Assembly (NCBI RefSeq): GCF_001544215.1 | Contig: NZ_BCQB01000004.1 | Span: 1-64,000, forward strand | Origin: Enterococcus durans NBRC 100479 = LMG 10746 | GTDB taxonomy: Bacteria > Bacillota > Bacilli > Lactobacillales > Enterococcaceae | Length of the DNA stretch: 64,000 bases | Direction of reading: 5' to 3' | Shown: in pieces, positions 17,782 to 27,013 of the stretch | How the letters are laid out: the number at the start of each line of letters is the position of its first letter | How positions within the stretch are numbered: position 1 is the first letter of the stretch | The notes under the pieces: model-generated | Seen by the model: only the letters and a program-made list of their open reading frames with translations | Told to the model about the DNA's origin: nothing | Database searches by the model: none | Made by a program: the position numbers and the translations under genes

Positions 17782-19173
17782 CTAGCGAAAGATTTTTTCA
17801 TTCGGAAAAGCAATTTCTGCCAATGAGATCACATTTTCGTCTTCTTCAAGTCCTTGAGAGGACATTTTATCAAATAGGATCTTGATGGTTTGCAGTAAGA
17901 TCTTTAAATCAAGCATCAATGAATATTTTTTGATATAAAGTAAATCAAAACGTAATTTACTGTTGTAATCAGAGACATATTTCCCATAGACTTGTGCATA
18001 CCCAGTGATACCGGCACGAACATTATGCCGTAAGTAGTAATAAGGGTTTTCTGCATTGAACTGATCGACGAAGAAAGGACGTTCAGGACGTGGTCCTACG
18101 ATCGACATATCGCCTTTCAGCACATTGAAGATTTGTGGTAATTCATCAAAGCGGACAGCTCGAATAAATTTGCCTACAGGTGTTACTCGTGCATCATTGC
18201 TCTTAGCTAAAACTGGTCCAGATTTTGCTTCGGCTGTGGCAGTCATCGAGCGGAATTTATAGATTGAAAATTCCTTTTGATTTTTTGTGATCCGCACTTG
18301 TTTATAGATGATTGGTCCCGGTGATGTCACTTTGACTAAAATTGCTGTGAATAACATAAAGGGTGAAGCAATAACTAGTAAAATAAGTGAAACGATGATA
18401 TCAAACAAACGTTTGAATAGTTCATATTCAGGTTGGATTCTAAATCCAGATGCTTCAATGATACTTTCATCTTCAAAATTCATAATATTTGGATTGATCA
18501 ATGTCAAGTTTTCAAATGTTGTATTCAAAAATAATTTTTTTTCATTTTTAGTAACTAATTGATAGATTTTGATTTTTTCAGCTTCTTCGATATGAGAAGC
18601 AAGATAGACAATATCGATGTCTTTAATCATATTTTTGATATTTGCATAATAGTTATCAAGAATGACTGCTTCGACTTTATGTTTGTTGTTTTTCTTTGAA
18701 CCAAAATTTTGGATTGCTGGTGCGACATCCTTTTCTAACCCAATGATGACGACCTTTTTATCTCGGCTTACTCGTAAATAAAGTTTATATACGAGAATAC
18801 GATAGATACTTAAGAAAAGCGTACCAAGGACAAATGAAAGTAAGATAACGAGACGTGGAAAAGCAAACCAACGGCCCGCAAAAGTCACTACCATGATCCC
18901 TAGTGTCATCAATACCTGACCGATGACTGTGACAAACACGATGTCACTGATCATTCGATTATAAAAAACATATGCACCCAACAAAATGTTCAACGCAATA
19001 AAGATCACTGAAATAATAATTGCTGAGTGTTGGAAAGTTTCTAGATTTCGTAATGGGATCTCTCCACGAAACTTCAGTAAGAAACTACTATATATTGCTA
19101 CATTGTATACAATAACATCCATTAATATAATGAATATCCGTCGTGCAGCACTCCATTCTCCATTTTTATTCAT
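17782..19173 (-). CDS. epaR: Polyprenyl-phosphate sugar-1-phosphate transferase (EpaR-like priming enzyme)
   Basis: About 463 residues with four or five N-terminal membrane helices, a central nucleotide-binding-like CoA_binding_3 region, and a C-terminal bacterial sugar transferase domain. That domain begins KRLFDIIVSLILL, then KFRSM and DELPQIFNVLKGDMSIVGPRP. It transfers a hexose-1-phosphate to undecaprenyl phosphate and so starts repeat-unit synthesis at the inner membrane. Start ATG at 19173, seven bases after AGGAG. It is the first gene of the variable block and has its own promoter. The symbol follows the enterococcal epa naming by content and place. Confidence 0.85.
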   Translation of the reverse strand: MNKNGEWSAARRIFIILMDVIVYNVAIYSSFLLKFRGEIPLRNLETFQHSAIIISVIFIALNILLGAYVFYNRMISDIVFVTVIGQVLMTLGIMVVTFAGRWFAFPRLVILLSFVLGTLFLSIYRILVYKLYLRVSRDKKVVIIGLEKDVAPAIQNFGSKKNNKHKVEAVILDNYYANIKNMIKDIDIVYLASHIEEAEKIKIYQLVTKNEKKLFLNTTFENLTLINPNIMNFEDESIIEASGFRIQPEYELFKRLFDIIVSLILLVIASPFMLFTAILVKVTSPGPIIYKQVRITKNQKEFSIYKFRSMTATAEAKSGPVLAKSNDARVTPVGKFIRAVRFDELPQIFNVLKGDMSIVGPRPERPFFVDQFNAENPYYYLRHNVRAGITGYAQVYGKYVSDYNSKLRFDLLYIKKYSLMLDLKILLQTIKILFDKMSSQGLEEDENVISLAEIAFPNEKIFR

Positions 19174-19205
19174 ATATACACTCCTAATCACAAAATAATA
19201 CCTCT

Positions 19206-19218
19206 ATTATCTTACCAT
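19206..19218 (-). promoter_or_regulatory. Extended -10 promoter for epaR
   Basis: On the minus strand TGGTAAGAT gives an extended -10 (TAAGAT at 19209-19214) about 36 bp before the epaR start. No good -35 is visible. The rest of 19174-19560 contains the opposing promoter at 19506-19534 and no supportable gene. Confidence 0.4.
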
Positions 19219-19505
19219 AGCCACCTTTAAAAACCTAGTTTATAAGCAAATTGTAATGGAATTTAAAAATGTCTAATAAAAAGCTTTATACACCTCTAAT
19301 CAGGATAAGAACGCTAAAGTACAAATCTCCAGATGAATCGATTTTCACTATTGTTGGTAAATTAAAGAAGTCGAAGTATTTGCTACTTTTTCTTTTACCC
19401 ACTCATAAAGTGAACCTTTACCTTTATATTTTTCAGATACTCCACCTTCCCAAATCACTGTCTAGCCTATAAGAATACCTGTATTTCATGGAGAATCGAA
19501 AAAAA

Positions 19506-19534
19506 TTGAAATCGATTTTTAATGACATTATGCT
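19506..19534 (+). promoter_or_regulatory. Promoter of the serine hydrolase gene
   Basis: TTGAAA (19506-19511) and TATGCT (19529-19534) are separated by 17 bp and lie 26 bp before the start codon. Confidence 0.55.
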
Positions 19535-19560
19535 TATAGAAGAAAGTGAGGTAATATCTT

Positions 19561-20544
19561 ATGAATAAACAAGAGTTACATGATTTTATTGGTTTTCGAC
19601 AACCAAATATATGTCAAGTTGTTGCATATAAGGATGGGGTAGAAGTTTATACAGATGAATGGAATGGTTATAAAAAAGATGATACTTGTCATATCATGTC
19701 AGCAACGAAAAGTATTGTATCTTTGCTGATTGGCATTGCTTTAGAACAAGGATTAATCAAAAGTATCGATGATAAAGTATTAGATTATTTTCCAGAATAT
19801 AAAGTGAAACGTGGGGAGAAAACTATTTACGCTATTACAATCAAGCACTTGCTAACAATGAAAGCACCCTATAAATGTAAAGGCGATCCATGGACAAAAG
19901 TCTGTTCAAGTGAAGATTGGACAAAAGCATCACTAGATTTATTAGGAGGAAGAAAAGGTATAACCGGCGAATTCAACTATCAAACTGTCTGCTTACACAT
20001 ATTAACTGGCTTGTTGTATCAGACAAGTAAGCTAACAACTGTTGATTTTGCCAATAAGTATCTATTTGATCCTATAGGGATACCAAACCATGTCAATTAT
20101 TATGCTAAAACAGCTGAAGAACATAAGCAGTTTACAATGGATAAGTCTCCTAAAACCAATATCTGGTTTTGTAATCCACTAAATATCGGGACAGCAGGAT
20201 ATGGTTTGTGTTTATCGGCAAGTGATTTGGCAAAAATTGGTGTATTATGCCTAAATAAAGGGATGTATAAAGGAAAACAAATCGTACCACCCAAGTGGAT
20301 AAATGAGATGTTCAAACCTAGAACCGGTGCTTTAGAAGACTTACAAAATATGAGATATGGCTATTTATGGTGGGTATTAGATTCTGAGAACAAAATATAT
20401 TCAGCAATTGGCAATAGCGGAAATGTACTTTATATTGACGCTAAAAATAATCTGGTTATTTCTATCACTTCTTATTTTAAACCCATGATAATTGATAGAG
20501 TGGCTTTTGTAGAGGAATACCTTAAACCATTTATTTTAAAATAG
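19561..20544 (+). CDS. Serine hydrolase of the beta-lactamase/class C esterase family
   Basis: 327 residues. The SxxK nucleophile motif is in SATKSIVSLL (about residues 50-59), the tyrosine-motif region is likely near GEFNYQT (about 139-145), and GNSGNVLY near residue 280 takes the place of the KTG triad. There is no signal peptide, so it is probably cytoplasmic, unlike penicillin-binding relatives. The ribosome-binding site is GTGAGG. It is the only plus-strand gene inside the 36-kb polysaccharide region, with its own promoter and a convergent terminator. Likely an esterase or peptidase-like enzyme. The substrate is unknown. Confidence 0.82.
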   Translation: MNKQELHDFIGFRQPNICQVVAYKDGVEVYTDEWNGYKKDDTCHIMSATKSIVSLLIGIALEQGLIKSIDDKVLDYFPEYKVKRGEKTIYAITIKHLLTMKAPYKCKGDPWTKVCSSEDWTKASLDLLGGRKGITGEFNYQTVCLHILTGLLYQTSKLTTVDFANKYLFDPIGIPNHVNYYAKTAEEHKQFTMDKSPKTNIWFCNPLNIGTAGYGLCLSASDLAKIGVLCLNKGMYKGKQIVPPKWINEMFKPRTGALEDLQNMRYGYLWWVLDSENKIYSAIGNSGNVLYIDAKNNLVISITSYFKPMIIDRVAFVEEYLKPFILK

Positions 20545-20638
20545 CTTATATTAAAATAAAGTATCGATTCTTTGACAGCTAGGGTTCGTGAAACTTTGAC
20601 TATGATTTTGTATCTATTGGCGCTCTGAGCATGAATAA

Positions 20639-20676
20639 GAGCGTGGGACAAAAGTAAGAAACACTTTTGTCTCATT
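20639..20676 (+). repeat. Intergenic repeat module (copy C)
   Basis: The segment beginning GAGCGTGGGACAAAAG is nearly identical to the reverse complement of 43271-43309 (three differences in 39 positions in the alignment I made). There it is nested inside a larger repeat. Confidence 0.8.
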
Positions 20677-20684
20677 CTTTAAAA

Positions 20685-20815
20685 ACGAATAAACGTTGGG
20701 AGCAGAAGCAACTCCTTCTTAAATAAGCCGAAATTCACAAAAATTTGAAAAGCAATTTTCGTGAATTTCTTCTTATTTCTCGGAGTTAAACACTTCTGTC
20801 CCAACCTCGACTTAT
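20685..20815. repeat. Large nested inverted repeat downstream of the serine hydrolase
   Basis: The outer arms are GTTGGGAGCAGAAGCAACTCC and, inverted, GGAGTTAAACACTTCTGTCCCAAC. The inner arms are GAAATTCACAAAAATTTG and GCAATTTTCGTGAATTTC around AAAA. The 366-bp interval 20545-20910 holds only this, module C and the terminator that follows. No gene is visible. Confidence 0.65.
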
Positions 20816-20858
20816 TTTTTGGAGTCGGCACCTTCTGCCTTTTTTGACAAAAAAATAT

Positions 20859-20902
20859 AAAAAGCCGTTATGTGCGAGCGAATCACAACATAACAGCTTT
20901 TT
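20859..20902. terminator. Bidirectional terminator between convergent genes
   Basis: AAAAAGC-GTTATGT and ACATAAC-GCTTTTT pair with one C/A mismatch, with A and T runs on the two sides. It serves the serine hydrolase on one strand and the double GT2 gene on the other. Confidence 0.75.
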
Positions 20903-20910
20903 ATTATAGT

Positions 20911-23049
20911 TTAATCTGGTCTCAACGAAAAGTCGCCGATTCCTTCTTTTGTTAAATTATCATTGTAAAATGGATCATGTGCAATATATGCTGGCCATTT
21001 ATCTTGCATTTTTTTGATTTCACCAGCAAATCGTTTTTGCTTTGCAGGGGTATCTTCATACCCTCTGGATTTTGATTCAAAATGATACAGTTCTACTTGG
21101 TGTGCATAAACATTGTATCTACCTAATTCATAGATTTTCAAACATAGATCGACATCATTGAATGCCACTTCTAGCGTTTCATCGAATCCATTGACAGCTT
21201 TAAAATCAGCTGCTTTAACCATCATACAAGCAGCCGTGACCGCTAGATAATTCACATCGATGACTAACCGACCAAAATAACCGCAGTGGGTACGATCGTA
21301 GTTATTCAACGCGTGCCCTGCAACCCCACCAATTCCGACAAGTACACCTGCATGTTGAGTCGTATCATCTGGATAATACAACTTCGCTCCAACGCAACCG
21401 ATACGATCAAACTGAGCATAAGAAACCATTGTCGTCATCCAATTTGGTTCAATGACTTCGGTATCATTATTTAAAAACAAGAGATATTTTCCACTTGCTT
21501 TTTCTGCAGCTAAATTGTTTATTCGAGAATAATTGAAAGGAATATCGATCAACTCCACGATAAATCGTTCGTCCAATTGCTTTTTGTATTCAGCGAACAG
21601 CTCTTGCATCTTAGGATCTGTACTCCCATTATCTGCAATAATGATCTCATAATTTGGATAACTTGTTTTTTCAATGATTGAGTCGACGCATAGTTTCAGA
21701 TCATCATACCCATTTTTTGTTGGGATAATGACACTGACCAGCTCTTCTTGCAATACCTCATAAGTGACTTCATAGAAACCTGAGATCAAACCTGGACGGA
21801 CGGTCCCTTTGATCCCTCTTCTATTTAGAGCATCAGTTAAAGCTTTCACGCCAGAATCATAGATATAACTTTTCGCTTCGCCGCTGCTGGCTGTTGAACC
21901 TGGAATCGTTCGCCAATGATAAAGTACTTTATCAATATGGTAAATATGGTCTTCAGGGATCTGTTCTGTCACTCGTAGGACTAAATCATAATCTTGCGAT
22001 CCTTCATACCCTTTTCTAAATCCACCAAGGGACTTGACGATACTTGAACGATAAACACCTAAATGTGAAATGTAATTATTTCCCATTAGAGTATCTGGTG
22101 ACCAATCTGCTTTGAAATGTGGATCGAAACGATTCCCCTCAGCATCGATCTTGTCTTCGTCACTATAGATCACATCAAGTTCAGGTCGCTCATTTAAAAC
22201 TTTCACTACTTCAAAAAGTGCATGAGGTGGTAATTCATCATCATTGTCCAGCAAAGCAATGAATTCACCAGTTGCGATTTCTAATGCAGAATTTGTTGCT
22301 AAACTGATATGCCCATTTTCTTTTCGAAAGACAACTTTGATCCGTGGCTCTTTTTTCTCATAAGCTTCTAAACATTTCTTGATTTTGGGATCGGTAGATG
22401 CATCATCACTGATACACAGTTCCCAGTTATCATAAGTTTGATTTATCACAGAATCGATACACTCTTCTAACCATTTGATTTCTACATTGTAAACGGGCAT
22501 CGCTATGGAAATCAGCGGGCGATAGTCAAATTTTTTAGACTGCTCTTGTTGACTTTTCAAATCGATATTTTCGTGGCGAGTGATCCACTCTGCATAATCG
22601 ATTGAACCTGGTTTTAGTTCTAGTTTTACTCGGCGAATTGCTTTTTTTACACCATGTGTTCTGGCATAATTGATGCCTTTTTTCAATAACCGTTTTTTCT
22701 TTTCCCAACCAGTTTCTAGTCCATCATCATAAGGGTAACGACTATTTAGTTTCACAGCGATCCCATTTTGATGTTTTTTGGTCTGGAAGTCGAGGATTGC
22801 TCTGCCTTTTAATCGTCCAGATAAGCGGATCGAAAAACCGCTTGGTGTTTTCACATCTAAGTTGTATAAATGATTGATATCGAGTCGAACGACATTTGTT
22901 ACCTCTGCGATAACATTTTCTTTATCTACTTTGATATGAGGAATCTCTTTTGTAACCTCATCGACTGCCCAACCGACGATCAGCAAATCGCCCGTTGCTC
23001 GTTCGCGGGTGATTTTATCAATAAATACGGCAATTTCTTTTTTTTGCAC
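20911..23049 (-). CDS. Double GT2 rhamnan-type glycosyltransferase of the epa core
   Basis: 712 residues. An N-terminal accessory region (about 1-125) contains LLIVGWAVDEVTKE. The first GT-A domain starts PLISIAMPVYNVE (about 178-190) with SDDAST and LLDNDDE. The second GT-A domain starts VSVIIPTKNGYDD (about 437-449) with ADNGSTDP, LLFLNNDTEV and VAFNDVDLCLK. No membrane helix is seen. Double GT2 proteins of this kind build or decorate rhamnopolysaccharide. It lies 39 bp after the methyltransferase gene and closes the conserved epa block. It corresponds to epaN/epaO in enterococcal nomenclature. I cannot decide which. Confidence 0.85.
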   Translation of the reverse strand: MQKKEIAVFIDKITRERATGDLLIVGWAVDEVTKEIPHIKVDKENVIAEVTNVVRLDINHLYNLDVKTPSGFSIRLSGRLKGRAILDFQTKKHQNGIAVKLNSRYPYDDGLETGWEKKKRLLKKGINYARTHGVKKAIRRVKLELKPGSIDYAEWITRHENIDLKSQQEQSKKFDYRPLISIAMPVYNVEIKWLEECIDSVINQTYDNWELCISDDASTDPKIKKCLEAYEKKEPRIKVVFRKENGHISLATNSALEIATGEFIALLDNDDELPPHALFEVVKVLNERPELDVIYSDEDKIDAEGNRFDPHFKADWSPDTLMGNNYISHLGVYRSSIVKSLGGFRKGYEGSQDYDLVLRVTEQIPEDHIYHIDKVLYHWRTIPGSTASSGEAKSYIYDSGVKALTDALNRRGIKGTVRPGLISGFYEVTYEVLQEELVSVIIPTKNGYDDLKLCVDSIIEKTSYPNYEIIIADNGSTDPKMQELFAEYKKQLDERFIVELIDIPFNYSRINNLAAEKASGKYLLFLNNDTEVIEPNWMTTMVSYAQFDRIGCVGAKLYYPDDTTQHAGVLVGIGGVAGHALNNYDRTHCGYFGRLVIDVNYLAVTAACMMVKAADFKAVNGFDETLEVAFNDVDLCLKIYELGRYNVYAHQVELYHFESKSRGYEDTPAKQKRFAGEIKKMQDKWPAYIAHDPFYNDNLTKEGIGDFSLRPD

Positions 23050-23088
23050 TATCTTCCGTTCTCCTTTATCTTTCTTGAATAAATGTGA

Positions 23089-24675
23089 TCAGATTTCTAC
23101 AAACCATGTTTGCCCATTCTCAGCTGTCAACTCGACCATAAATGAGCGTTGGTCTTGCTCACTTAGTATCTGTAACTCAAAACCAGCTTTCATTCCTGCT
23201 GGGAGTTGTTCTGCCTGATTGACTTCAGGACGTTCAACCTGTAACACATTAAAATAAGGAGATTGGTTTTCTGACAAATGATACGCTAACGGTTTACGAT
23301 CACTATTCGAAATCCCCCATCCTATGATCGTCAATAGTTTCTTTTCAGGATTCCATGATCGACTATCGACACATAAAGATAGTTCTTTTGCTTGGATTTT
23401 CTTTGGTGTTTCTTTTAGTCGTTTTCCACGTGATTTGATCGTGAACTCTTGTTCATCTAATAACGAATAATAACGAGTAGTAGTTGTTTGCAAGTAATGA
23501 TCTAATGTCGTCTTGTCGATTCTTAATTGCTGATTTTCTTTTTCAAGCATATCGATTCTTGTTTCAAGTTGCTGTTGGTTTGCTGCTAATGGTTTGATCG
23601 TAGCTAGCAATTCTTCCATCGTTTTAGTTAGTTCACCAATGAATCGATAATGGCAATGAACCGTTATCTCTTTCCCAGCAACATTAGAAAGAAGAAACAT
23701 TGGTCGTTCTTTTCCATCAAATAAGTAGCAATCACTTGGTGTACGGATCACCGCATTTGTTTGAAGATACTCGCCTTTCTCTCCAGAAATCTCCACTTGA
23801 AATTCGATGGTACTTGGTTGTTCTTCAAACAAGAAGGAAACAGTTTCTACATCTTCTGGGATAGAAAAAGAGAGTACTTGGTTTTCACCGGTATGATTGT
23901 TGAACGGAATCGTTTGACTCGTTTCTTGACTGGCAGTTTTTTGTTTCATGTCCATTAGTCGTACATAATTTGAATTTTGCGGTTCAGAAACTTTGTTCTT
24001 TTCCACCGGATGTTTCATCAACGAGAAGAAATACTGATAAACTTCTCCGAATGGGCGCATTTTGAAATCATAACGGACCGCTTCAGGTAATTCTCCATAA
24101 GTTGATTTTAACTCTGTATCTCCTACTGCTAAATAAAGGTAATCCTCGATATTGACATATAACCCAGCTTTTTCAAAAACTTTTTGGAAGCCCTCATGCG
24201 TATAAAAAGAATTATGTGTTTCATCTAACAAACCGTAAGAAGCCCAAGGTAGTTCATTATTGAAGAGGTGGATCATCACTGAATTATGAACGAGATTTGG
24301 AAATGTGATGAGTATCTCACCATCTTCATTTAAGAATTCTCTGACCTTTTTCAAGGTTGTTCCTGGATTGACTAAATGTTCTAAAACATCTGCAAATAAG
24401 ATATAGTCAAATGTTTGACCAGCGTAGTAATTCGCCCATTCAAAACTTTCGATATCGCCATAGAAGCCATCTTGTGAAAACTCATTGACAAAATCAAACA
24501 ATTCTTTGTCTAGTTCCACGATACTTACTTGACAATTTTTTGCGCCGATTAAATGTTTCGTCAATCGGCCATTACCTGGGCCAAATTCCAATACTTTACT
24601 TCCAGGTTTGATTTGAGCAGCAATTTTACCTACACTACTTTGCTCGTCTAAATCCATCTCAAAATCATATTTCAT
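23089..24675 (-). CDS. SAM-dependent methyltransferase with C-terminal accessory domain
   Basis: 528 residues. An N-terminal class I methyltransferase domain has the SAM motif VLEFGPGNGRLTKHL (about residues 34-48), DYILFADVLEHL (about 90-101) and DGEILITFPN (about 118-127). A central beta-rich stretch follows, then a heptad-rich coiled coil (about 355-395). The last about 100 residues, including TIIGWGISNSDRKP, resemble the N-terminus of the following glycosyltransferase. Start overlaps the ABC ATPase stop by 11 bp. It probably methylates or caps rhamnan chains in the cytoplasm before export by the adjacent ABC transporter. Corresponds to epaN/epaO by position. Confidence 0.82.
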   Translation of the reverse strand: MKYDFEMDLDEQSSVGKIAAQIKPGSKVLEFGPGNGRLTKHLIGAKNCQVSIVELDKELFDFVNEFSQDGFYGDIESFEWANYYAGQTFDYILFADVLEHLVNPGTTLKKVREFLNEDGEILITFPNLVHNSVMIHLFNNELPWASYGLLDETHNSFYTHEGFQKVFEKAGLYVNIEDYLYLAVGDTELKSTYGELPEAVRYDFKMRPFGEVYQYFFSLMKHPVEKNKVSEPQNSNYVRLMDMKQKTASQETSQTIPFNNHTGENQVLSFSIPEDVETVSFLFEEQPSTIEFQVEISGEKGEYLQTNAVIRTPSDCYLFDGKERPMFLLSNVAGKEITVHCHYRFIGELTKTMEELLATIKPLAANQQQLETRIDMLEKENQQLRIDKTTLDHYLQTTTTRYYSLLDEQEFTIKSRGKRLKETPKKIQAKELSLCVDSRSWNPEKKLLTIIGWGISNSDRKPLAYHLSENQSPYFNVLQVERPEVNQAEQLPAGMKAGFELQILSEQDQRSFMVELTAENGQTWFVEI

Positions 24676-25885
24676 CGCTCTGATTACCTTCTTCCCATTT
24701 ATGGTCCAAGATCACGATTCCTTCGCCGATATACGAACCATTGACAAATAGATTCATATATTTTGTTTTGTAGACTAAAGGAACAGTGGCATTTTCTTCA
24801 AAGACCGCTACATCAAAATAATACTCGCCAGCCAATAGGCCAAGTTTGTTGTATTCTAAATAAAAAACATTCTTCCCTTTCTTCCAAGGAATCTTGATTC
24901 CATCAAGCAACGTGTTTAATCCACAAACATAAAAATTATCTACTGTTCGTAACGCAATCCCCAACACTGGATTTTTGATCGTTTCTTCTTTTACTTCGTA
25001 AGTTACTTTGACGTAAAGCGTTTCTCCTTGTTGAAGGACATCGATCGGCTTTTTGTCTTTATCTAATAGTTCAGCGCTCAGCACATCAACAATATCTGGA
25101 GCAGCAAAACGTTCTACTTGGTTTTTGTTTCGGTCAACTGTCTTGACTGATTTTTTCTTCAAGAAGTTCTCATAATTCGTGGTAACATCCATTGTATCGC
25201 CGTATTCCACGACTTCTCCATTTTTCAACCAATAAGAACGATCACAGAATCGGCGGACTGAACTTATGTCATGAGAAACGAATAAAATTGTCTTACCTGA
25301 ATTTTTGATTTCAGTAAATTTTTCCATACACTTCAATTGGAACTCCAAGTCACCGACAGCTAATGCTTCATCCACGATCAAAATATCTGGATTGACATTG
25401 ATGGCAACCGCAAAAGCTAAACGTACGAACATCCCACTTGAGTATGTTTTTACTGGCTGATAAATATGGTCACCGATATCTGCAAATTCAATGATATCAT
25501 CCACCATCCCGTCGATCTCATCACGAGAAAAGCCTAAGACCATTCCATTTAAATAGATATTTTCATAGCCAGAATACTCTGGATTGAATCCTGAACCTAA
25601 TTCTAGCAAAGCAGAGATTTTTCCTTCAATCTCCATCGTGCCTGAAGTCGGAGTCAATACCCCGGTGATGATTTTAAGCATCGTTGATTTTCCTGATCCG
25701 TTTTCTCCAACAAATCCGATCATCTCACCTTTTTTTATTTCAACATTGATATTTTTCAATGCATAAAAGACATCATGATAAGATTTTTTAAAGGGATTCA
25801 ACGCTTCACGAAAACGATCTGAAGGTTTTGCATACATATTATAAGATTTTGTAATATTGTTTAATTTAATCGCATACTCTGTCAT
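24665..25885 (-). CDS. epaM: Polysaccharide ABC exporter ATP-binding protein (Wzt/TagH-like)
   Basis: A 406-residue ATPase. The Walker A is GENGSGKST (about residues 60-68), the signature YSSGMFVRLAFA (about 148-159), and the Walker B ILIVDEALAVGD (about 169-180). The last about 140 residues form a beta-sandwich extension like the carbohydrate-binding C-terminal domain of Wzt proteins, here probably recognising a finished chain end. It pairs with the permease encoded just upstream, 11 bp away, to move the lipid-linked epa polysaccharide out of the cell. ATG start after AAGGAG. Confidence 0.9.
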   Translation of the reverse strand: MTEYAIKLNNITKSYNMYAKPSDRFREALNPFKKSYHDVFYALKNINVEIKKGEMIGFVGENGSGKSTMLKIITGVLTPTSGTMEIEGKISALLELGSGFNPEYSGYENIYLNGMVLGFSRDEIDGMVDDIIEFADIGDHIYQPVKTYSSGMFVRLAFAVAINVNPDILIVDEALAVGDLEFQLKCMEKFTEIKNSGKTILFVSHDISSVRRFCDRSYWLKNGEVVEYGDTMDVTTNYENFLKKKSVKTVDRNKNQVERFAAPDIVDVLSAELLDKDKKPIDVLQQGETLYVKVTYEVKEETIKNPVLGIALRTVDNFYVCGLNTLLDGIKIPWKKGKNVFYLEYNKLGLLAGEYYFDVAVFEENATVPLVYKTKYMNLFVNGSYIGEGIVILDHKWEEGNQSDEI

Positions 25886-25896
25886 GTTTATACTCC

Positions 25897-26703
25897 TTAC
25901 AACACATCTGAAAAATGTGGTTTCAATCTACGGAACACTGCAGATCCGATTATAAAAATAGCTAACGTGAAGACCCAGAAATACAACGTGTACATCCCAT
26001 GCTCCCAGAACCAAGCTTGACTTAAGAATGATTCGCGGTAGCCTTGGACAACATAATATAGTGGGTTCAACTTAAGGATCTTGATGATCATTGGGTTAAA
26101 TTGTGCTGGACTCCAAAGGATTGGCAATGTCCACATGATCAACTGTAGTAAAATAGTGATCAGCTGCATTAAATCGGGTAAAAAGGGTTGGATCGATGCA
26201 GTCAACCAAGTCAATCCTGTTAAAAAAGCGCACATACAGAACAAATAATAAATCAATTGCAATGTCATCGCAGTAGGAAAAATCCCATAAATTGCCGCAA
26301 CTAACAACCCAATCAAAATAAAGAAAAGATGGGTATAAAGGTTCGCTAAAATTTTAGTCGTTGGCAAAATGCGGATATTGAACACTACTTTTTTCACTAA
26401 ATACGTATACTCCCTAAAAACAAGCGTTGTCGAAGTAAATGCATCAGAGAAAAAGAACCATGGAACCATCCCAGTGATCAAATAAACGATAAAGGGATAC
26501 TTTCCGTCAGTCATCGCTGCTTTTAGACCAAAGCCGAAAACTAACCAATAGATCAAGACAGTAAATACTGGGTTGATGAACGCCCATAAAATTCCTAAAA
26601 AAGAGCCCGCATAGCGTGACTTGAAATCATTTACTGAAAATTGAAGCAATAACTTTCTGTTCTGATAGATATCTTTCATAAATAAAAACAGATCTTTAAA
26701 CAT
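25897..26703 (-). CDS. epaL: Polysaccharide ABC exporter permease (ABC-2 type)
   Basis: About 268 residues with six predicted membrane helices and the N-terminal amphipathic segment (FLFMKDIYQNRKLLLQFSVND) usual for Wzm/TagG permeases, followed by FKSRYAGSFLGILWAFINP. Start ATG at 26703 after TTGGAGGA. The in-frame codon six earlier overlaps that site. It is the first gene of a transcript isolated from the upstream epaQ-like gene by a strong terminator, with an extended -10 (TGGTAGAAT, around 26747-26755) in the gap. Works with the adjacent ATPase. Confidence 0.9.
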   Translation of the reverse strand: MFKDLFLFMKDIYQNRKLLLQFSVNDFKSRYAGSFLGILWAFINPVFTVLIYWLVFGFGLKAAMTDGKYPFIVYLITGMVPWFFFSDAFTSTTLVFREYTYLVKKVVFNIRILPTTKILANLYTHLFFILIGLLVAAIYGIFPTAMTLQLIYYLFCMCAFLTGLTWLTASIQPFLPDLMQLITILLQLIMWTLPILWSPAQFNPMIIKILKLNPLYYVVQGYRESFLSQAWFWEHGMYTLYFWVFTLAIFIIGSAVFRRLKPHFSDVL

Positions 26704-26746
26704 TTGTGTTCCTCCAAGCAATTTCTGTTAATTACAGTCATGTGCC

Positions 26747-26755
26747 ATTCTACCA
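26747..26755 (-). promoter_or_regulatory. Extended -10 promoter for the epaL transcript
   Basis: TGGTAGAAT on the minus strand, about 45 bp upstream of the permease start. The -35 is weak. It is needed because a terminator separates this gene from the previous one. Confidence 0.4.
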
Positions 26756-26903
26756 CATTTTTATTGACGGACTGCGATATTCTTTATTTCTTAATTTTCT
26801 ATTAAGCAAACTTAACTCTAACGTTCTTATTTTACAAAAGATAGCCAGTAATTGCAATGCAGCCCTTGCCTAGACAACAGTCAAAATGCTCTTTCTCTAA
26901 GAA

Positions 26904-26956
26904 AAAGCCGCCAATTACTAAAATTTGATTCACAAATTTTAGTAATTGGCGGCTTT
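26904..26956. terminator. Very strong terminator between epaQ-like gene and epaL
   Basis: Perfect 24-bp arms (26904-26927 and 26933-26956) with loop ATTCA. On the minus strand it is followed by a T-rich run. The remainder of 26704-27013 carries only the epaL promoter. Confidence 0.9.
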
Positions 26957-27013
26957 TATCTGGTTCTTTGATTGAACTAACGATTAGAAATAGATACACT
27001 ATGAATCATTTTC

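Noticed and set aside
19269-19472. 67-residue plus-strand frame upstream of the serine hydrolase
   Set aside because: No ribosome-binding site, unfamiliar composition, and it overlaps the region with the opposing promoters.
20545-20910. Possible CRISPR-like array
   Set aside because: The repeats are inverted and nested, not regularly spaced direct repeats, and no cas genes are in the window.
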